Source: JAVBLW01 sp031553215 (GTDB lineage Bacteria > Bacillota_I > Bacilli_A > Acholeplasmatales > Anaeroplasmataceae). From it: a stretch of DNA of 64,000 nucleotides. Numbering within the stretch: the first letter of the stretch is position 1; each line of letters starts with the position of its first letter. The translations under genes and the position numbers were made by a program. This document shows, in pieces, positions 44,304-54,198 of the stretch. The notes beneath the pieces were generated by a model. That model saw nothing but the letters and a program-made list of their open reading frames with translations. It was not told where the DNA came from and searched no databases. The DNA is taken from contig JAVBLW010000006.1 of the NCBI GenBank assembly GCA_031553215.1, forward strand, positions 124,001 through 188,000. The letters are read 5' to 3'.

Positions 44304-44999
44304 TCATTCATATTGATAAATTAATTCATCAAAATCATCATCAATATATATTTTATATTCATATTCTAAAAGAATTGATTCTTTAGATTCAATTAACAAT
44401 AGAAAAATATTTCTATATTTAGAATACTTATATAAATTTAATAATTCAATTGAACTAATATATGATTTCAAATTTACAAGAACTATAATTTTACATATAT
44501 TCATATCTGATATTAATTCAATTATGTTTTTAATGATATCATAAATACTTTCATTTTGAAATATATTTGTAAAGTTAAAATCCATTATCTTTATAATTTT
44601 ATCTGCTTCAGGAACTGAAAATTCATAATCTAAATCGACTTCTATTGAATCAGTTACCAGGTTTGATATCTTATTTAATAAAATATTTATTTGATCTTTA
44701 CTGGCATAATTATAATTTAAATTAGATAGTATTTTTTCATTAAATTTGGAAATTAATTTTTTATGAATAAAAGTGAAATCGTAATAATTAGTTAACAATA
44801 TTGTTTCCTTACTAATATTTTTAATATTATTGTCATCATCAGATAATAACAAATCGTTTCTTTCATCACCTAATGTTACCCTTTTATAAAACAATGAAAT
44901 TATTCTAGAAAATAGTTTGGGATTCGATATTTCTAATATTGTTACATAATCAGATTTTAATAATAATTGATTGTCAATAAAAGATATAGTAAATTTCAT
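44304..44999 (-). CDS. csn2: Type II-A CRISPR protein Csn2
   Basis: 231 residues, a normal length. It is rich in Ile, Leu, Asn and Asp, with a Csn2-type core (YYDFTFIHKKLISKF; ICKIIVLVNLKSYISSIELLNLYKYSKYRNIFLLLIE). Csn2 forms a ring on DNA ends and is needed for spacer uptake with Cas1, Cas2 and Cas9. The ATG overlaps the cas2 stop by 4 bases. Its presence classes the locus as II-A. Confidence 0.88.
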   Translation of the reverse strand: MKFTISFIDNQLLLKSDYVTILEISNPKLFSRIISLFYKRVTLGDERNDLLLSDDDNNIKNISKETILLTNYYDFTFIHKKLISKFNEKILSNLNYNYASKDQINILLNKISNLVTDSIEVDLDYEFSVPEADKIIKIMDFNFTNIFQNESIYDIIKNIIELISDMNICKIIVLVNLKSYISSIELLNLYKYSKYRNIFLLLIESKESILLEYEYKIYIDDDFDELIYQYE

Positions 45000-45301
45000 A
45001 TAAATAATATCCTTTCATCGCTATTTACAACATTGGTCTCTACTTCCCCTGTTATTAATATAATATCAGAAAATTGCTTTTCTGTAATTATCATGACTTG
45101 AATAATACCCTTACCTGGTGAAATACTATGAATTCTTTTTACGACGGATTGAGCAACTGAATAATTAAGAACCATTTTACAATACATAGATTCTTGCAAC
45201 ATATAAAATCCATCTTTAATCAACGCCTTTCTAAATCTATAATAATCTTTTCGATCACGATGACTAACAGATGGTAAGTCAAATATACAAATAACTCTCA
45301 T
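44996..45301 (-). CDS. cas2: CRISPR-associated endonuclease Cas2
   Basis: About 101 residues from MRVICIFDLPS. The ferredoxin-like fold begins with the metal-binding Asp in IFDLP, and GFYMLQESMYCK is a family segment. With Cas1 it forms the integration complex. The start at 45301 gives the standard Cas2 N-terminus, 4 bases after the cas1 stop; longer in-frame starts would overlap cas1. Confidence 0.93.
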   Translation of the reverse strand: MRVICIFDLPSVSHRDRKDYYRFRKALIKDGFYMLQESMYCKMVLNYSVAQSVVKRIHSISPGKGIIQVMIITEKQFSDIILITGEVETNVVNSDERILFI

Positions 45302-45305
45302 AAAT

Positions 45306-46172
45306 CTATATCTCATATATAAACGATATATATTCACTTCTATTTTCAATTGCGGCTATTGTATTTAAAACATATTCATATATTGCATTAATTAGATATT
45401 GTTTTTTATTTTCATAAATTATTTCTTTATTTAATATTTTTATTAATTCTTGTTTTTCATATGCATCAAATTTTTCAAATTCACTAATCACCAAGTAATC
45501 TACAATTGGTCTAAATGGCTCCATTAAATCGCATGCAAAATTATAATGGTTATATTCATTCCTATGGTTTATTCCAATTTGAGTATAATAGCCACAATTT
45601 ACAATTGCTCTATTGACTGCAGATAACAATATGGAATAACCATAATCTAAGCAATGATTTATATAACTAGAATCTTCCCTGGAAAAATTCTTACCAAAAC
45701 AAGAGTTGAAATATACTTTTGCAGCATGTCCTTCCCTGTTCGTTAAGTCCCCTTCCACAATATTAGTAGCATATTCTCTAAGTAGCATATAATTATTATT
45801 TTCTAATTTTAATAATACGTTGCTCTGATTTATTATTTTATCATTTACCACTAGTCTCCATATTTTATTTTTATTGACATCATCCCATTTAGATTGCTTC
45901 AAAATATTTTTACTAGAATGATATGAGGAATAATATGGTATTAATTCCCCATTAGGATTATGCTTATCATTACATATAATCAAAGATATTTTATTGGAAA
46001 TTATCTCGTTTAATAAATAGCTAGTAATACTTGCCATAGATGTCTCTAAAAAAATCATACTTATCTCTGATAAATGAATCATTTTTAATTCATCCTCTGT
46101 TTTAATTGACAAAAAACCATCTTTATATGATAGTTTTGCCTTATTTTGAACAATAACTATTCTAAACCCCAT
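45306..46172 (-). CDS. cas1: CRISPR-associated integrase Cas1 (type II)
   Basis: 288 residues, the normal type II length. The active-site Glu, His and Asp/Glu positions fit VEGDLTNREGHAAK, NHRNEYNHYNFACDLMEPFRP and the later FEKFDAYEKQE region. It integrates new spacers at the leader end. GGTGA ribosome site, 9 bases after the cas9 stop. Confidence 0.96.
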   Translation of the reverse strand: MGFRIVIVQNKAKLSYKDGFLSIKTEDELKMIHLSEISMIFLETSMASITSYLLNEIISNKISLIICNDKHNPNGELIPYYSSYHSSKNILKQSKWDDVNKNKIWRLVVNDKIINQSNVLLKLENNNYMLLREYATNIVEGDLTNREGHAAKVYFNSCFGKNFSREDSSYINHCLDYGYSILLSAVNRAIVNCGYYTQIGINHRNEYNHYNFACDLMEPFRPIVDYLVISEFEKFDAYEKQELIKILNKEIIYENKKQYLINAIYEYVLNTIAAIENRSEYISFIYEI

Positions 46173-46181
46173 TTTATCACC

Positions 46182-49100
46182 TTAGACAAGCTTAGTCTTT
46201 TTACAAAATAATCCAGATACCGAATAATCGATAAATATTGTTTCTTTGATGTTTAAATTTTTACCACCTAATCTACCAACTCTTTTAGAAAAATCTTCTC
46301 TCACTTTTGATAAATCAGCAGTTCCGGCACCTGATTTTGTAATCTTCAAAATTTCTAAAATAAATTGTATCTTACTATTTATTGGTAACGAAGTAAAATC
46401 ATATTTGTATATTGATTCTAGGGTCAATAAAACATTATTATATACAGGATAAAAACGTTTCATCTTTTCCAATATTTCTACTACTGATTTTGAAATCATT
46501 TTTTCAATTATATCTGTGTTTATTTCTTCATAAGTTGACTTCTCTAAAGAAGAAATAAAATCATATACCTCTTTTGAAAGTGATAACTGTACCGCATTAT
46601 TCCATTCCGAATCACTCATCAAATAGACATTTGCACCCTTAACTTCTACTTCTTGTCCAACTTTTATCTTGTCTTTAATAATTTGGGGATTTGCATATTT
46701 TTCTCTAATATAATTAATAATGCTATTCTTTCTAGTCCTTTCAAGATAGGCAATATAAATTGGAATTGATACTAAAGAATACTCTTTTATCGTCCCTTTT
46801 TTCATTACTTTATCATATGAGATAACTACACAATATGACGGGTTAGCATTTGTATATCCACCATATTTGGAAACTTCCATAAGTTTACCATTTATAGTTT
46901 CCTTTTTCAAATGGACCAACTTTGCACTATCGCTTTTTTTATTTATGCTTTGGTTATAGAATTCACCGTCATTCTCAATTTTATCTTTTGTTACAATAAT
47001 ATCTGAATATGACATATATTTCTTTAATCTACCAATTTCAAATTCTTCATTAAAATTTTCATCTTTACTCATATTTGAAACAAAGAAACCAAACTTATGA
47101 TCATGTCTATCTTTCACTAAGTTTTTATATTTCAAATAAAAATATTTAGATTTTTCTGAGGAATTTATTTCACCCTCATAATTTGGATATGAAGTAACAA
47201 TGTATCTCCCAATCAAGCCATTGATTAATGCATCATGTGCATGATGAAAATCATTTATATTCCTACTTTTAAAAAGCGAGTATTTTTCTCTAAAATCTCT
47301 TGCCATTTTTGCTTTTATACTATATACATTTGAATCATTATATTTATTTTTTAATAACCGAATTACTTCTTTAGTAATTTGACGGGTTCCTACAATTTGT
47401 CTTTCGATAAATCCTTCGATATCGGAGTCGCTAAAATTTTCTCTGCATAAATTAAAATACTTTTTATCTCCCATTAAGCCAAGATCCTTCAACCTTTTCC
47501 ATTCTGGTTTTCTTCTTACTATTAAATCGTAGTCTAATGTTAAATTTCCTGCCTTTTTTTGATTTTCTTTACCGATTACTAAAACTTTATTTTCAAGACT
47601 ATCATCTTTAATTATTGATCTAGGCAAGATGTGATCTACTTCATAGTTTGACAATTCATCTATATTTAATGATTGTCCAGAATAGGCACACTTTCCTAAT
47701 TGTAAAAAATATAAGTAAAATTTTTCATTTGAAAAATCGTTTTTATTATTTTCTAGATATTTTTTTAGTTCTTTTATATTATCTACATTATCATCTTTAA
47801 TTTTATCATAGTTCTTCTTTAAACTAGATTTTCTTGATTGCGTTATTTTAGATTTCTCATCTGCTTTTGCGACCTCTAGAAATATACTAGTTGGTGATTT
47901 ACCCATTATATTTGTGATTTCTTCTACAATTTGAAGAGATCTCCAAATAACACGTTTAAACGCTGGTGATGTTTGCAATTTTGAAACATGTTCTTCGTAA
48001 TCAAAATCATCATTAATAATTATTTGGTTATCACCTTCTATTTGCTCTTTAAATGAATATTTACTTGAACTTATAATTTGCATAAAATTTAAATTTGTCT
48101 CTTTTAACAAATCAAAAATAGTTACAATTTCACCATTTTCATCTTCAGAATACATCTCATAAAGTAGTTTTCTTGACAATCTTCCCCAACCACTATAGTT
48201 AAATTTCATGATTGAATCTATTTGTCTTTCTGTAATATATGGCATTTCTTTTCTTATTTTCTCTTTTAAAATATCTTTTTCAGTAAAGATAGTTATCCAT
48301 TTAATTATTTTTTCGACATCTTCAAAATTATCAATTAATCCAATTTTAGTAAAATCAATATAACTTTCTAAATTTGATGAAAATTCTGTATCTTTTGATA
48401 ATCCATCTATTGTTTTTACATTTATTCCCCTAATACTTAAAAATGATTTTAATTTTTCTACAGTAACTTTTTTGTTTTTTGGATTTTTGAATACATCATC
48501 AATAACCTCTTTCTTTAATAACTTATCTTTAAAAATATTTTTCCCATTAACCTTAACTTTATTTAATTCATTCAATAACTCATACATTGAATAAATTAAT
48601 GATTTTTTAGGAAGAACATTTTCTTTATGCAAATATGTACATTTATTAGTCATCCTCAAAATGAATTTTTCCGCTGATTTTTCCTTGTCTATTACATCAT
48701 AGAAATTCCATGGATATAACTTATCATTATTTTTTCTTACTGCCCAGTTGAATCTAGTTTCTTCTTTACTTAGCGGCCCTATATAATAAGGTATTCTAAA
48801 GGTATGAATAGATAATATTTTATCCATATTTTCCTCTAGTTCTCTATAATATTTAGATTGATTTTTTAGAATCATCTTTAATTCATTATTATGTAATTGG
48901 TATGGAATTACGCCATTTCCACTAATCCTTAACATTTCTAGAAAAGAATCATTTTCTATTTCAGCTAAAATATATTTCTCATCTTTTGTATATTCGGTTT
49001 TCTTATTTGCTTCAATAGTTTTCTTAATTTTTCCGTAGAAATCTTCTTTTTTAAGTTTTTTTGACTTCTCGGTTCTAGAAGTATAATTATCTAAAATACA

Positions 49101-50186
49101 CGACTCATTTTTTGTACTCTTAAAATATTCTTCAAATTGTTTTTTATTATTATATGAATAAATAACTTCCTTTAATAACTTGCGATCATATCCAAATTTT
49201 TTATACTTGCAAATCATTGCTTCTGATATAGATCCTTTACCGTTTAAAATATTATTTAAAAGTATCCAATCATATAAATCCTTGCTCGCATATATAATAT
49301 CTTCATATTCTGGAGCCTTTTCTATTTCAACTGAAATATCTTCAACTTTAGATAGATGAATTTTTATATTCTCCCCACTTAAAGATTTTAAGTCTTCATC
49401 TACAATCTTAGTAAAATCTGATGAATAGCCTAGTATTAATTTTATTAGTTCACTGCATTTCTTTGAATCATTTGCGTACTCTTTTAGGATATCCTCTAAT
49501 TCTTTTTGCTTTATCTTTTTGCTTATATTTTTTAATAAAGTGCTTTCTATTTTATTAATAACATCATCTGTAATAGTGTTGAAATACAAACCTTTTGTGG
49601 TTTCATCTATTGAATCATTCAATAATGAAAATATTCTACTTATCTTATTTTTTCCAGGTATAGAATCACTATTAAGTTCACCTTCATAAAGGAAATTACC
49701 TCGATATTTAATAATATGATGTATAGCTAAATAGATTAATCTAGGATCATATTTCCTATCATTAGTCATCAATTCATATCTCAAATGATAAATCGTCTTA
49801 TATTGACGATAGAATTCTTTATCTTTAAAAGTATCTCCAGAAAATAGTGAAGATTTAATATCATTTATTTCAGTAGATCTATCATCCCAATGTAAACTAG
49901 ATTCAGATAAGCGCATAAAAAAGTTTTTATCTTTTTCTAGCACCATGTTTTGCATTAGGCTTTGTAGTAAAAATATTCTGTTTTTTCGACGCAAATATCT
50001 CCTTCTCAAAGAACGAAAAGATCGAGTTTTAGCAGCAGTTTGCGCATCTTCTACTAATCTTACTCCCATCATATTTTTACCGTTAAATCTAATCATTTCT
50101 CCATCATTGGTAGTAACCGCATAACCTACCGAATTCGTACCAATATCTAATGAAATTGCGTACCCATCCACATTTTTGTGTTTCAT
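46182..50186 (-). CDS. cas9: CRISPR-associated endonuclease Cas9 (type II-A)
   Basis: About 1334 residues. RuvC-I is ISLDIGTNSVGYAV with Asp14, followed by the Arg-rich bridge helix (RSFRSLRRRYLRRKNR). RuvC-II is IFLEVAKADEKS, the HNH domain is YEVDHILPRSIIKDDSLENK with its catalytic His, and RuvC-III is HHAHDALINGLIGRY. All nuclease residues are present, so it should cut both strands. The C-terminal PAM-reading domain lacks an obvious SpyCas9 RKR motif and instead has KRVGRLGGK, so the PAM cannot be read from it. The start at 50186 has AAGGAGG 9 bases upstream; an ATG at 50195 touches that site. Confidence 0.97.
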   Translation of the reverse strand: MKHKNVDGYAISLDIGTNSVGYAVTTNDGEMIRFNGKNMMGVRLVEDAQTAAKTRSFRSLRRRYLRRKNRIFLLQSLMQNMVLEKDKNFFMRLSESSLHWDDRSTEINDIKSSLFSGDTFKDKEFYRQYKTIYHLRYELMTNDRKYDPRLIYLAIHHIIKYRGNFLYEGELNSDSIPGKNKISRIFSLLNDSIDETTKGLYFNTITDDVINKIESTLLKNISKKIKQKELEDILKEYANDSKKCSELIKLILGYSSDFTKIVDEDLKSLSGENIKIHLSKVEDISVEIEKAPEYEDIIYASKDLYDWILLNNILNGKGSISEAMICKYKKFGYDRKLLKEVIYSYNNKKQFEEYFKSTKNESCILDNYTSRTEKSKKLKKEDFYGKIKKTIEANKKTEYTKDEKYILAEIENDSFLEMLRISGNGVIPYQLHNNELKMILKNQSKYYRELEENMDKILSIHTFRIPYYIGPLSKEETRFNWAVRKNNDKLYPWNFYDVIDKEKSAEKFILRMTNKCTYLHKENVLPKKSLIYSMYELLNELNKVKVNGKNIFKDKLLKKEVIDDVFKNPKNKKVTVEKLKSFLSIRGINVKTIDGLSKDTEFSSNLESYIDFTKIGLIDNFEDVEKIIKWITIFTEKDILKEKIRKEMPYITERQIDSIMKFNYSGWGRLSRKLLYEMYSEDENGEIVTIFDLLKETNLNFMQIISSSKYSFKEQIEGDNQIIINDDFDYEEHVSKLQTSPAFKRVIWRSLQIVEEITNIMGKSPTSIFLEVAKADEKSKITQSRKSSLKKNYDKIKDDNVDNIKELKKYLENNKNDFSNEKFYLYFLQLGKCAYSGQSLNIDELSNYEVDHILPRSIIKDDSLENKVLVIGKENQKKAGNLTLDYDLIVRRKPEWKRLKDLGLMGDKKYFNLCRENFSDSDIEGFIERQIVGTRQITKEVIRLLKNKYNDSNVYSIKAKMARDFREKYSLFKSRNINDFHHAHDALINGLIGRYIVTSYPNYEGEINSSEKSKYFYLKYKNLVKDRHDHKFGFFVSNMSKDENFNEEFEIGRLKKYMSYSDIIVTKDKIENDGEFYNQSINKKSDSAKLVHLKKETINGKLMEVSKYGGYTNANPSYCVVISYDKVMKKGTIKEYSLVSIPIYIAYLERTRKNSIINYIREKYANPQIIKDKIKVGQEVEVKGANVYLMSDSEWNNAVQLSLSKEVYDFISSLEKSTYEEINTDIIEKMISKSVVEILEKMKRFYPVYNNVLLTLESIYKYDFTSLPINSKIQFILEILKITKSGAGTADLSKVREDFSKRVGRLGGKNLNIKETIFIDYSVSGLFCKKTKLV

Positions 50187-50188
50187 AT

Positions 50189-50217
50189 TTGACATCCTCC
50201 TTTTAATATGGTAATAT
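50189..50217 (+). promoter_or_regulatory. tracrRNA promoter
   Basis: TTGACA (50189-50194), a 17-base spacer, and TAATAT (50212-50217) on the plus strand. The -35 box lies in the cas9 5' untranslated region, covering the ATG at 50195 that is not used. Confidence 0.8.
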
Positions 50218-50223
50218 ACTAGT

Positions 50224-50340
50224 GTACTATTTTAAATTACACAACAAAGTTCAAATAAGAGGAAATATTAATTTATTTCCACAAATTTAATCGCGTAAGC
50301 TTCACGTAGGTGAAATAAAAACTGCTTTGGCAGTTTTTTT
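50224..50340 (+). ncRNA. tracrRNA
   Basis: The anti-repeat TACTATTTTAAATTACACAAC (50225-50245) pairs with the crRNA repeat with one mismatch. A bulge AAAGT follows, then the lower stem TCAAAT and the nexus start AAGAGG, the same order as in SpyCas9 tracrRNA (AAGTTAAAATAAGG). Downstream are a hairpin TTCACGTAGGTGAA and the terminator hairpin AACTGC-TTTG-GCAGTT with a T run (50320-50340). It is divergent to cas9. Confidence 0.9.
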
Positions 50341-50380
50341 ATTTTATAAATAATATACCATTTTTACCATTTACTACTTA

Positions 50381-50389
50381 ATTATAACA
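50381..50389 (-). promoter_or_regulatory. Probable cas9 promoter, extended -10
   Basis: TGTTATAAT on the minus strand about 195 bases before the cas9 start. The cas9 leader would then be antisense to the whole tracrRNA. Confidence 0.45.
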
Positions 50390-50458
50390 TAACTCTAGCT
50401 TATTTTTAATTATTTCTATCTATATATCTTTATATAAAAAGAAAAAGTAAGATTTCTC

Positions 50459-51019
50459 TTACTCTTTAGAATAAAATCTCATCGATACTCCATCATCATT
50501 AATTAATGTATCTGGTAGGGATTTTACTGTTAAATATGTACAATATATATCTCCTGAACCACCAGAAATATTTATAGCTTGTAATACCGTAAGTACAAAG
50601 AACAATCCAATATCCTTTACAAAAAATTGAAATATTCCAAATACAATACCCCATATGATAATTGGAGCTAAAGCTACACATATATAATGTTTTTTACTAA
50701 AATATCCAGTTTTAATTCCACAATATGCAGCGGTTAATGTAATTCCAAAATTTAGTTTTTCTTTTGGTAAAAATATTTTTGCCACTATTCCATGAGTTAT
50801 CTCATGTATAACTATATATAGTATTAAAGATACACACATAATCCATAAATATTTTAAATCTCTAGTATAAGAAACACCTTTAAAATAATAACTTATACCA
50901 ATTACTATAACAACCATAATTAATGCTACTATATTCAACCAAATAGCTAATCTCTTGTCTTTTACAAGATTAATTTCTTTCTTTAATTCGTATCCTTCTG
51001 GTAAATAATTTAAACTCAT
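50459..51019 (-). CDS. DUF3267 membrane metalloprotease-like protein
   Basis: About 186 residues, four membrane segments. The zinc motif is IVIHEITHGIVAK (HExxH), and the C-terminal segment INISGGSGDIYCTY is typical of DUF3267. Likely a membrane zinc protease of unknown target. The ATG at 51019 has AGGT 5 bases upstream; an in-frame TTG at 51034 lies inside the upstream gene. Confidence 0.85.
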   Translation of the reverse strand: MSLNYLPEGYELKKEINLVKDKRLAIWLNIVALIMVVIVIGISYYFKGVSYTRDLKYLWIMCVSLILYIVIHEITHGIVAKIFLPKEKLNFGITLTAAYCGIKTGYFSKKHYICVALAPIIIWGIVFGIFQFFVKDIGLFFVLTVLQAINISGGSGDIYCTYLTVKSLPDTLINDDGVSMRFYSKE

Positions 51020-51026
51020 ATAATAC

Positions 51027-51695
51027 CTACTCAATTATTTCAATTTCTTTATGTAATTTTTCCATGTCTAAATCTATTTTAGCAATATCATCAGCACATT
51101 TTCTTAATTGAGCTTGGATAGCATCTGAATTTGCTATATTTTTCTTATATTTTAATTTATGTTCAATACTTGCCCAAAAGTCCATAGCAATAGTTCTAAA
51201 TTGAACTTCTACTTTCACATTCTCTTTTTTATCTGATAAGAATATTGGAACCTCTACAATTAAATGTAGACTTCTATAGCCATTTTCTTTAGGATTTTTT
51301 ATATAATCTTTTATTTGAAAAATAGTAACATCATCTTGCTTAGCAAACATATTAGCCATTGTATAAATATCTTCAGGGAATGAACAAATTATCCTTGCGC
51401 CTGCTATATCATAAATATTATTTTGGATATCCTCAATTGTTAATGCTACATTTCTTCTTTTTGCTTTTTCTATAATACTTGCTGGTTTCTTTAATCTGGT
51501 CTTAATTGTTTCAACTGGATTTCGATTATTTCTAACATTAAATTCATCATTCAAAACTTGAAATTTGGTAGTTACTTCTTTTAATGCACAATTATACTTA
51601 AGCATCATTTCTGCGAATGCTTTAGCATGAGGAATATACTTTTCAGGATCATCATGTTTTAATATATCTAAAATTTCTGTTTTTACATCAATCAT
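51027..51695 (-). CDS. relQ: Small alarmone synthetase (RelQ/YjbM-like)
   Basis: 222 residues: a stand-alone ppGpp synthetase domain without hydrolase or regulatory domains. Motifs: KTRLKKPASIIEKA, DIAGARIICSF, NGYRSLHLIV and VEVQFRTIAMDFWASIEHKL. It makes (p)ppGpp from GTP or GDP and ATP in stress. A long C-terminal helix matches RelQ. AGAGG ribosome site. Confidence 0.92.
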   Translation of the reverse strand: MIDVKTEILDILKHDDPEKYIPHAKAFAEMMLKYNCALKEVTTKFQVLNDEFNVRNNRNPVETIKTRLKKPASIIEKAKRRNVALTIEDIQNNIYDIAGARIICSFPEDIYTMANMFAKQDDVTIFQIKDYIKNPKENGYRSLHLIVEVPIFLSDKKENVKVEVQFRTIAMDFWASIEHKLKYKKNIANSDAIQAQLRKCADDIAKIDLDMEKLHKEIEIIE

Positions 51696-51749
51696 ACTTC
51701 ATACCTCTTTCACTACTCTTACTACTTAATTATATCATATAAATAAAAA

Positions 51750-51771
51750 TAAAAAAACGGACTAGCCGTTT
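51750..51771 (-). terminator. Terminator after the DUF1846 gene
   Basis: The stem AAAACGG/CCGTTTT with a 7-bp pairing and T run on the minus strand, one base before the stop codon. Confidence 0.7.
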
Positions 51772-53253
51772 TTATTTACGATACAACTTCTTTGCATAAA
51801 AATCTGCTTCAGTTGTTAGATTAACTTTTAATTTCTTAAATACATTTTCATCAACATTAGGAAGTATAACGGTAGAATGTACTTCACAACCTGCTAGCTT
51901 GTCTAATTGCTTTAATGCTTTCTCAGCAATTGGATTTGTAGTAGCTGAAATAGCTAAGGCTATTAAAATTTCATCGGCATGTAATCTTGGATTATGATTT
52001 CCTAATGTTTCAGTCTTTAACTTTTGAATAGGCTCAATAACATTGGGAGAAATCAATAATAAACTATCATCTATTTTTGCTAAGTACTTTATCGTATTTA
52101 AAATAAGAGCTGCAGATGCACCAAGTAAATCAGATGTTTTTGAAGTAATTATTTTCCCATCTGGAAGTTCAATAGCCATAGACGGAGTATTACTAATTTG
52201 TGCTTTTTCTAAAGCAGCTGCAACACATTTTCTATCATCAATTGATATCTCTAGCTGTCTCATTAACACTGCTATTTTATCACATGTTTCCATAGTAACT
52301 TTACCATTACGATAATCACATAAAGAATTTAAATATCTTCTTATTATTTCATCTTTTGATGCCTTGCATGCTGCCTCATCATCAATTATTGCAAATCCTG
52401 CCATATTCACTCCCATATCAGTTGGAGATAAATAGGGAGTACTACCATTTATTTTCTCAAATATTGATTTAACAACAGGGAATACTTCAACATCTCTATT
52501 ATAGTTCACTGCTAAATCTTTATATGCTTCTAAATGAAATGGATCTATCATATTAACATCATTTAAATCAGCTGTTGCTGCTTCATATGCCAAATTAACT
52601 GGATGTTTTAATGGAATACTCCAAATAGGGAAAGTTTCATATTTAGCATATCCAGCTTTTATACCTCTCATGTGTTCATGATATAACTGCGATAAGCAAG
52701 TAGCCATCTTTCCTGAACCAGGACCTGGTGCAGTAACAACTACTACTGGTTTTACTGTCTCAATATACTCATTTTTACCAAATCCATCTTCACTTAATAT
52801 AAGTGGAATATTATATGGATATGAATCAATTGTATAATGCAAATAAGTCTTTATTCCTAAATTCTTTAATTTAGCATTAAATTGATCAACACTTGGTTGA
52901 GGTTGATATTTTGTTATTACAACACTACCTACAAGCAAATTAGAATCTCTAAATGCATCAATTAATCTCAATACATCACTTTCATAACTAATTCCTAAAT
53001 CTGCTCTAACTTTATTGTTTTGAATATCTGTAGCACTTATTACAATAACAACTTCCACTTGCTCTTTTATTGTTTTTAACATTTTAAGCTTAGTATCTGG
53101 GAAAAATCCAGGTAATACTCTTGAAGCATGGTTATCATCAAATAATTTACCACCAAATTCAAGATAAAGCTTATCTCCAAACATAGAAACTCGATCTAAT
53201 ATTTTTTTAGATTGAAGTTCTAAATACCTTTCACTATCAAAAGCATTTTTCAT
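51772..53253 (-). CDS. DUF1846 family protein
   Basis: About 493 residues, the normal DUF1846 length. Conserved segments: YLEFGGKLFDDNHASRVLPGF, VVTAPGPGSGKMATCLSQLYHE (P-loop-like) and NHNPRLHADEILIALAISAT. The biochemical role is unknown; related proteins occur in many Firmicutes. The ATG at 53253 has AAGGAG 8 bases upstream. Confidence 0.93.
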   Translation of the reverse strand: MKNAFDSERYLELQSKKILDRVSMFGDKLYLEFGGKLFDDNHASRVLPGFFPDTKLKMLKTIKEQVEVVIVISATDIQNNKVRADLGISYESDVLRLIDAFRDSNLLVGSVVITKYQPQPSVDQFNAKLKNLGIKTYLHYTIDSYPYNIPLILSEDGFGKNEYIETVKPVVVVTAPGPGSGKMATCLSQLYHEHMRGIKAGYAKYETFPIWSIPLKHPVNLAYEAATADLNDVNMIDPFHLEAYKDLAVNYNRDVEVFPVVKSIFEKINGSTPYLSPTDMGVNMAGFAIIDDEAACKASKDEIIRRYLNSLCDYRNGKVTMETCDKIAVLMRQLEISIDDRKCVAAALEKAQISNTPSMAIELPDGKIITSKTSDLLGASAALILNTIKYLAKIDDSLLLISPNVIEPIQKLKTETLGNHNPRLHADEILIALAISATTNPIAEKALKQLDKLAGCEVHSTVILPNVDENVFKKLKVNLTTEADFYAKKLYRK

Positions 53254-53329
53254 TTTAAGTACTCCTTTTTTCAAAATTCAAACATATTCTATTTTATCTT
53301 TTTTTGTCATTTTGTCAAACTATTTTTAA

Positions 53330-54091
53330 TTATCTTGCTAACCATCCACCATCAACAGCTAAAGTGAATCCATTGATATAACTAGCAGCATCACTACTTA
53401 AAAAAACAACTGCTCCCATCATATCCTCATTTGTTCCCCAACGATTGGCAGGAATTCTAGCAAGTATTTCTTTATTTCTATCTTCATCTTCTCTAATATT
53501 TGCGGTATTATTAGTACTCATATATCCTGGTGCAATAGCATTAACATTAATATTATATTTTGCCCATTCATTAGCCATAGCCTTAGTTAAACCAACTACT
53601 GCACTCTTACTAGCCGTATATGCCGGAACTTTAATACCGCCTTGATATGAAAGCATTGAAGCAATATTTATTATTTTACCACCTTGATTTTGACTCACAA
53701 ACACTCTCGCAACTGCTTGACTTAAAAAGAAAACAGTTTTTTCGTTAACAGAAACAACACTATCCCAGTCTTCTTCAGAATAATCTAAGGCATCAACTCT
53801 TTTAATAACACCAGCATTGTTTACCAATATATCAATTCGTCCAAAATAACTTAAAGATTCCCTAATAATTCTATCAATGTCCTTTGTAGTTGATAAATCT
53901 GCTTTAACAAATTCAAATCTACCACCAATGTTTTCAATTAATTTTTTAGTCTCTTCACAATCTCTTCTAGCAACTCCAATAACCTTAGCCCCTGCCTCTG
54001 CAAGTGCTAAAGACATACCTTGTCCTAATCCGGTATTTGCGCCAGTAACAATAGCTACTTTACCATCGAGTTTAAACTTATCTAATATCAA
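53330..54091 (-). CDS. kduD: Short-chain dehydrogenase, 2-deoxy-D-gluconate 3-dehydrogenase-like (KduD)
   Basis: 253 residues of the SDR fold. The NAD-binding motif is TGANTGLGQG, NNAG is present, and the active site is YTASK with the preceding Ser in IASML. The APGYMSTNNT...RIPANRWG block matches KduD, which reduces or oxidises keto-deoxy-gluconate-type intermediates of pectin or uronate breakdown. No other uronate genes are nearby, so substrate is inferred. TTG start with GGAG upstream. Confidence 0.85.
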   Translation of the reverse strand: MILDKFKLDGKVAIVTGANTGLGQGMSLALAEAGAKVIGVARRDCEETKKLIENIGGRFEFVKADLSTTKDIDRIIRESLSYFGRIDILVNNAGVIKRVDALDYSEEDWDSVVSVNEKTVFFLSQAVARVFVSQNQGGKIINIASMLSYQGGIKVPAYTASKSAVVGLTKAMANEWAKYNINVNAIAPGYMSTNNTANIREDEDRNKEILARIPANRWGTNEDMMGAVVFLSSDAASYINGFTLAVDGGWLAR

Positions 54092-54157
54092 AATATCACT
54101 CCATTTTTTACAACTATTTAAATTATAACATTTTTCTACTTAAAAAACACTCCAAAA

Positions 54158-54198
54158 AGGAAAAACATCGCTAATTTAGAATATAAATCGCGATGTTT
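54158..54198 (-). terminator. Terminator after the TspO gene
   Basis: The 9-bp stem AAACATCGC/GCGATGTTT around an 18-base loop with a T run on the minus strand; the stop codon lies inside. Confidence 0.65.

Noticed and set aside
50499..50681. 60-codon minus-strand frame within the DUF3267 gene
   Set aside because: Alternate frame of a recognised protein.
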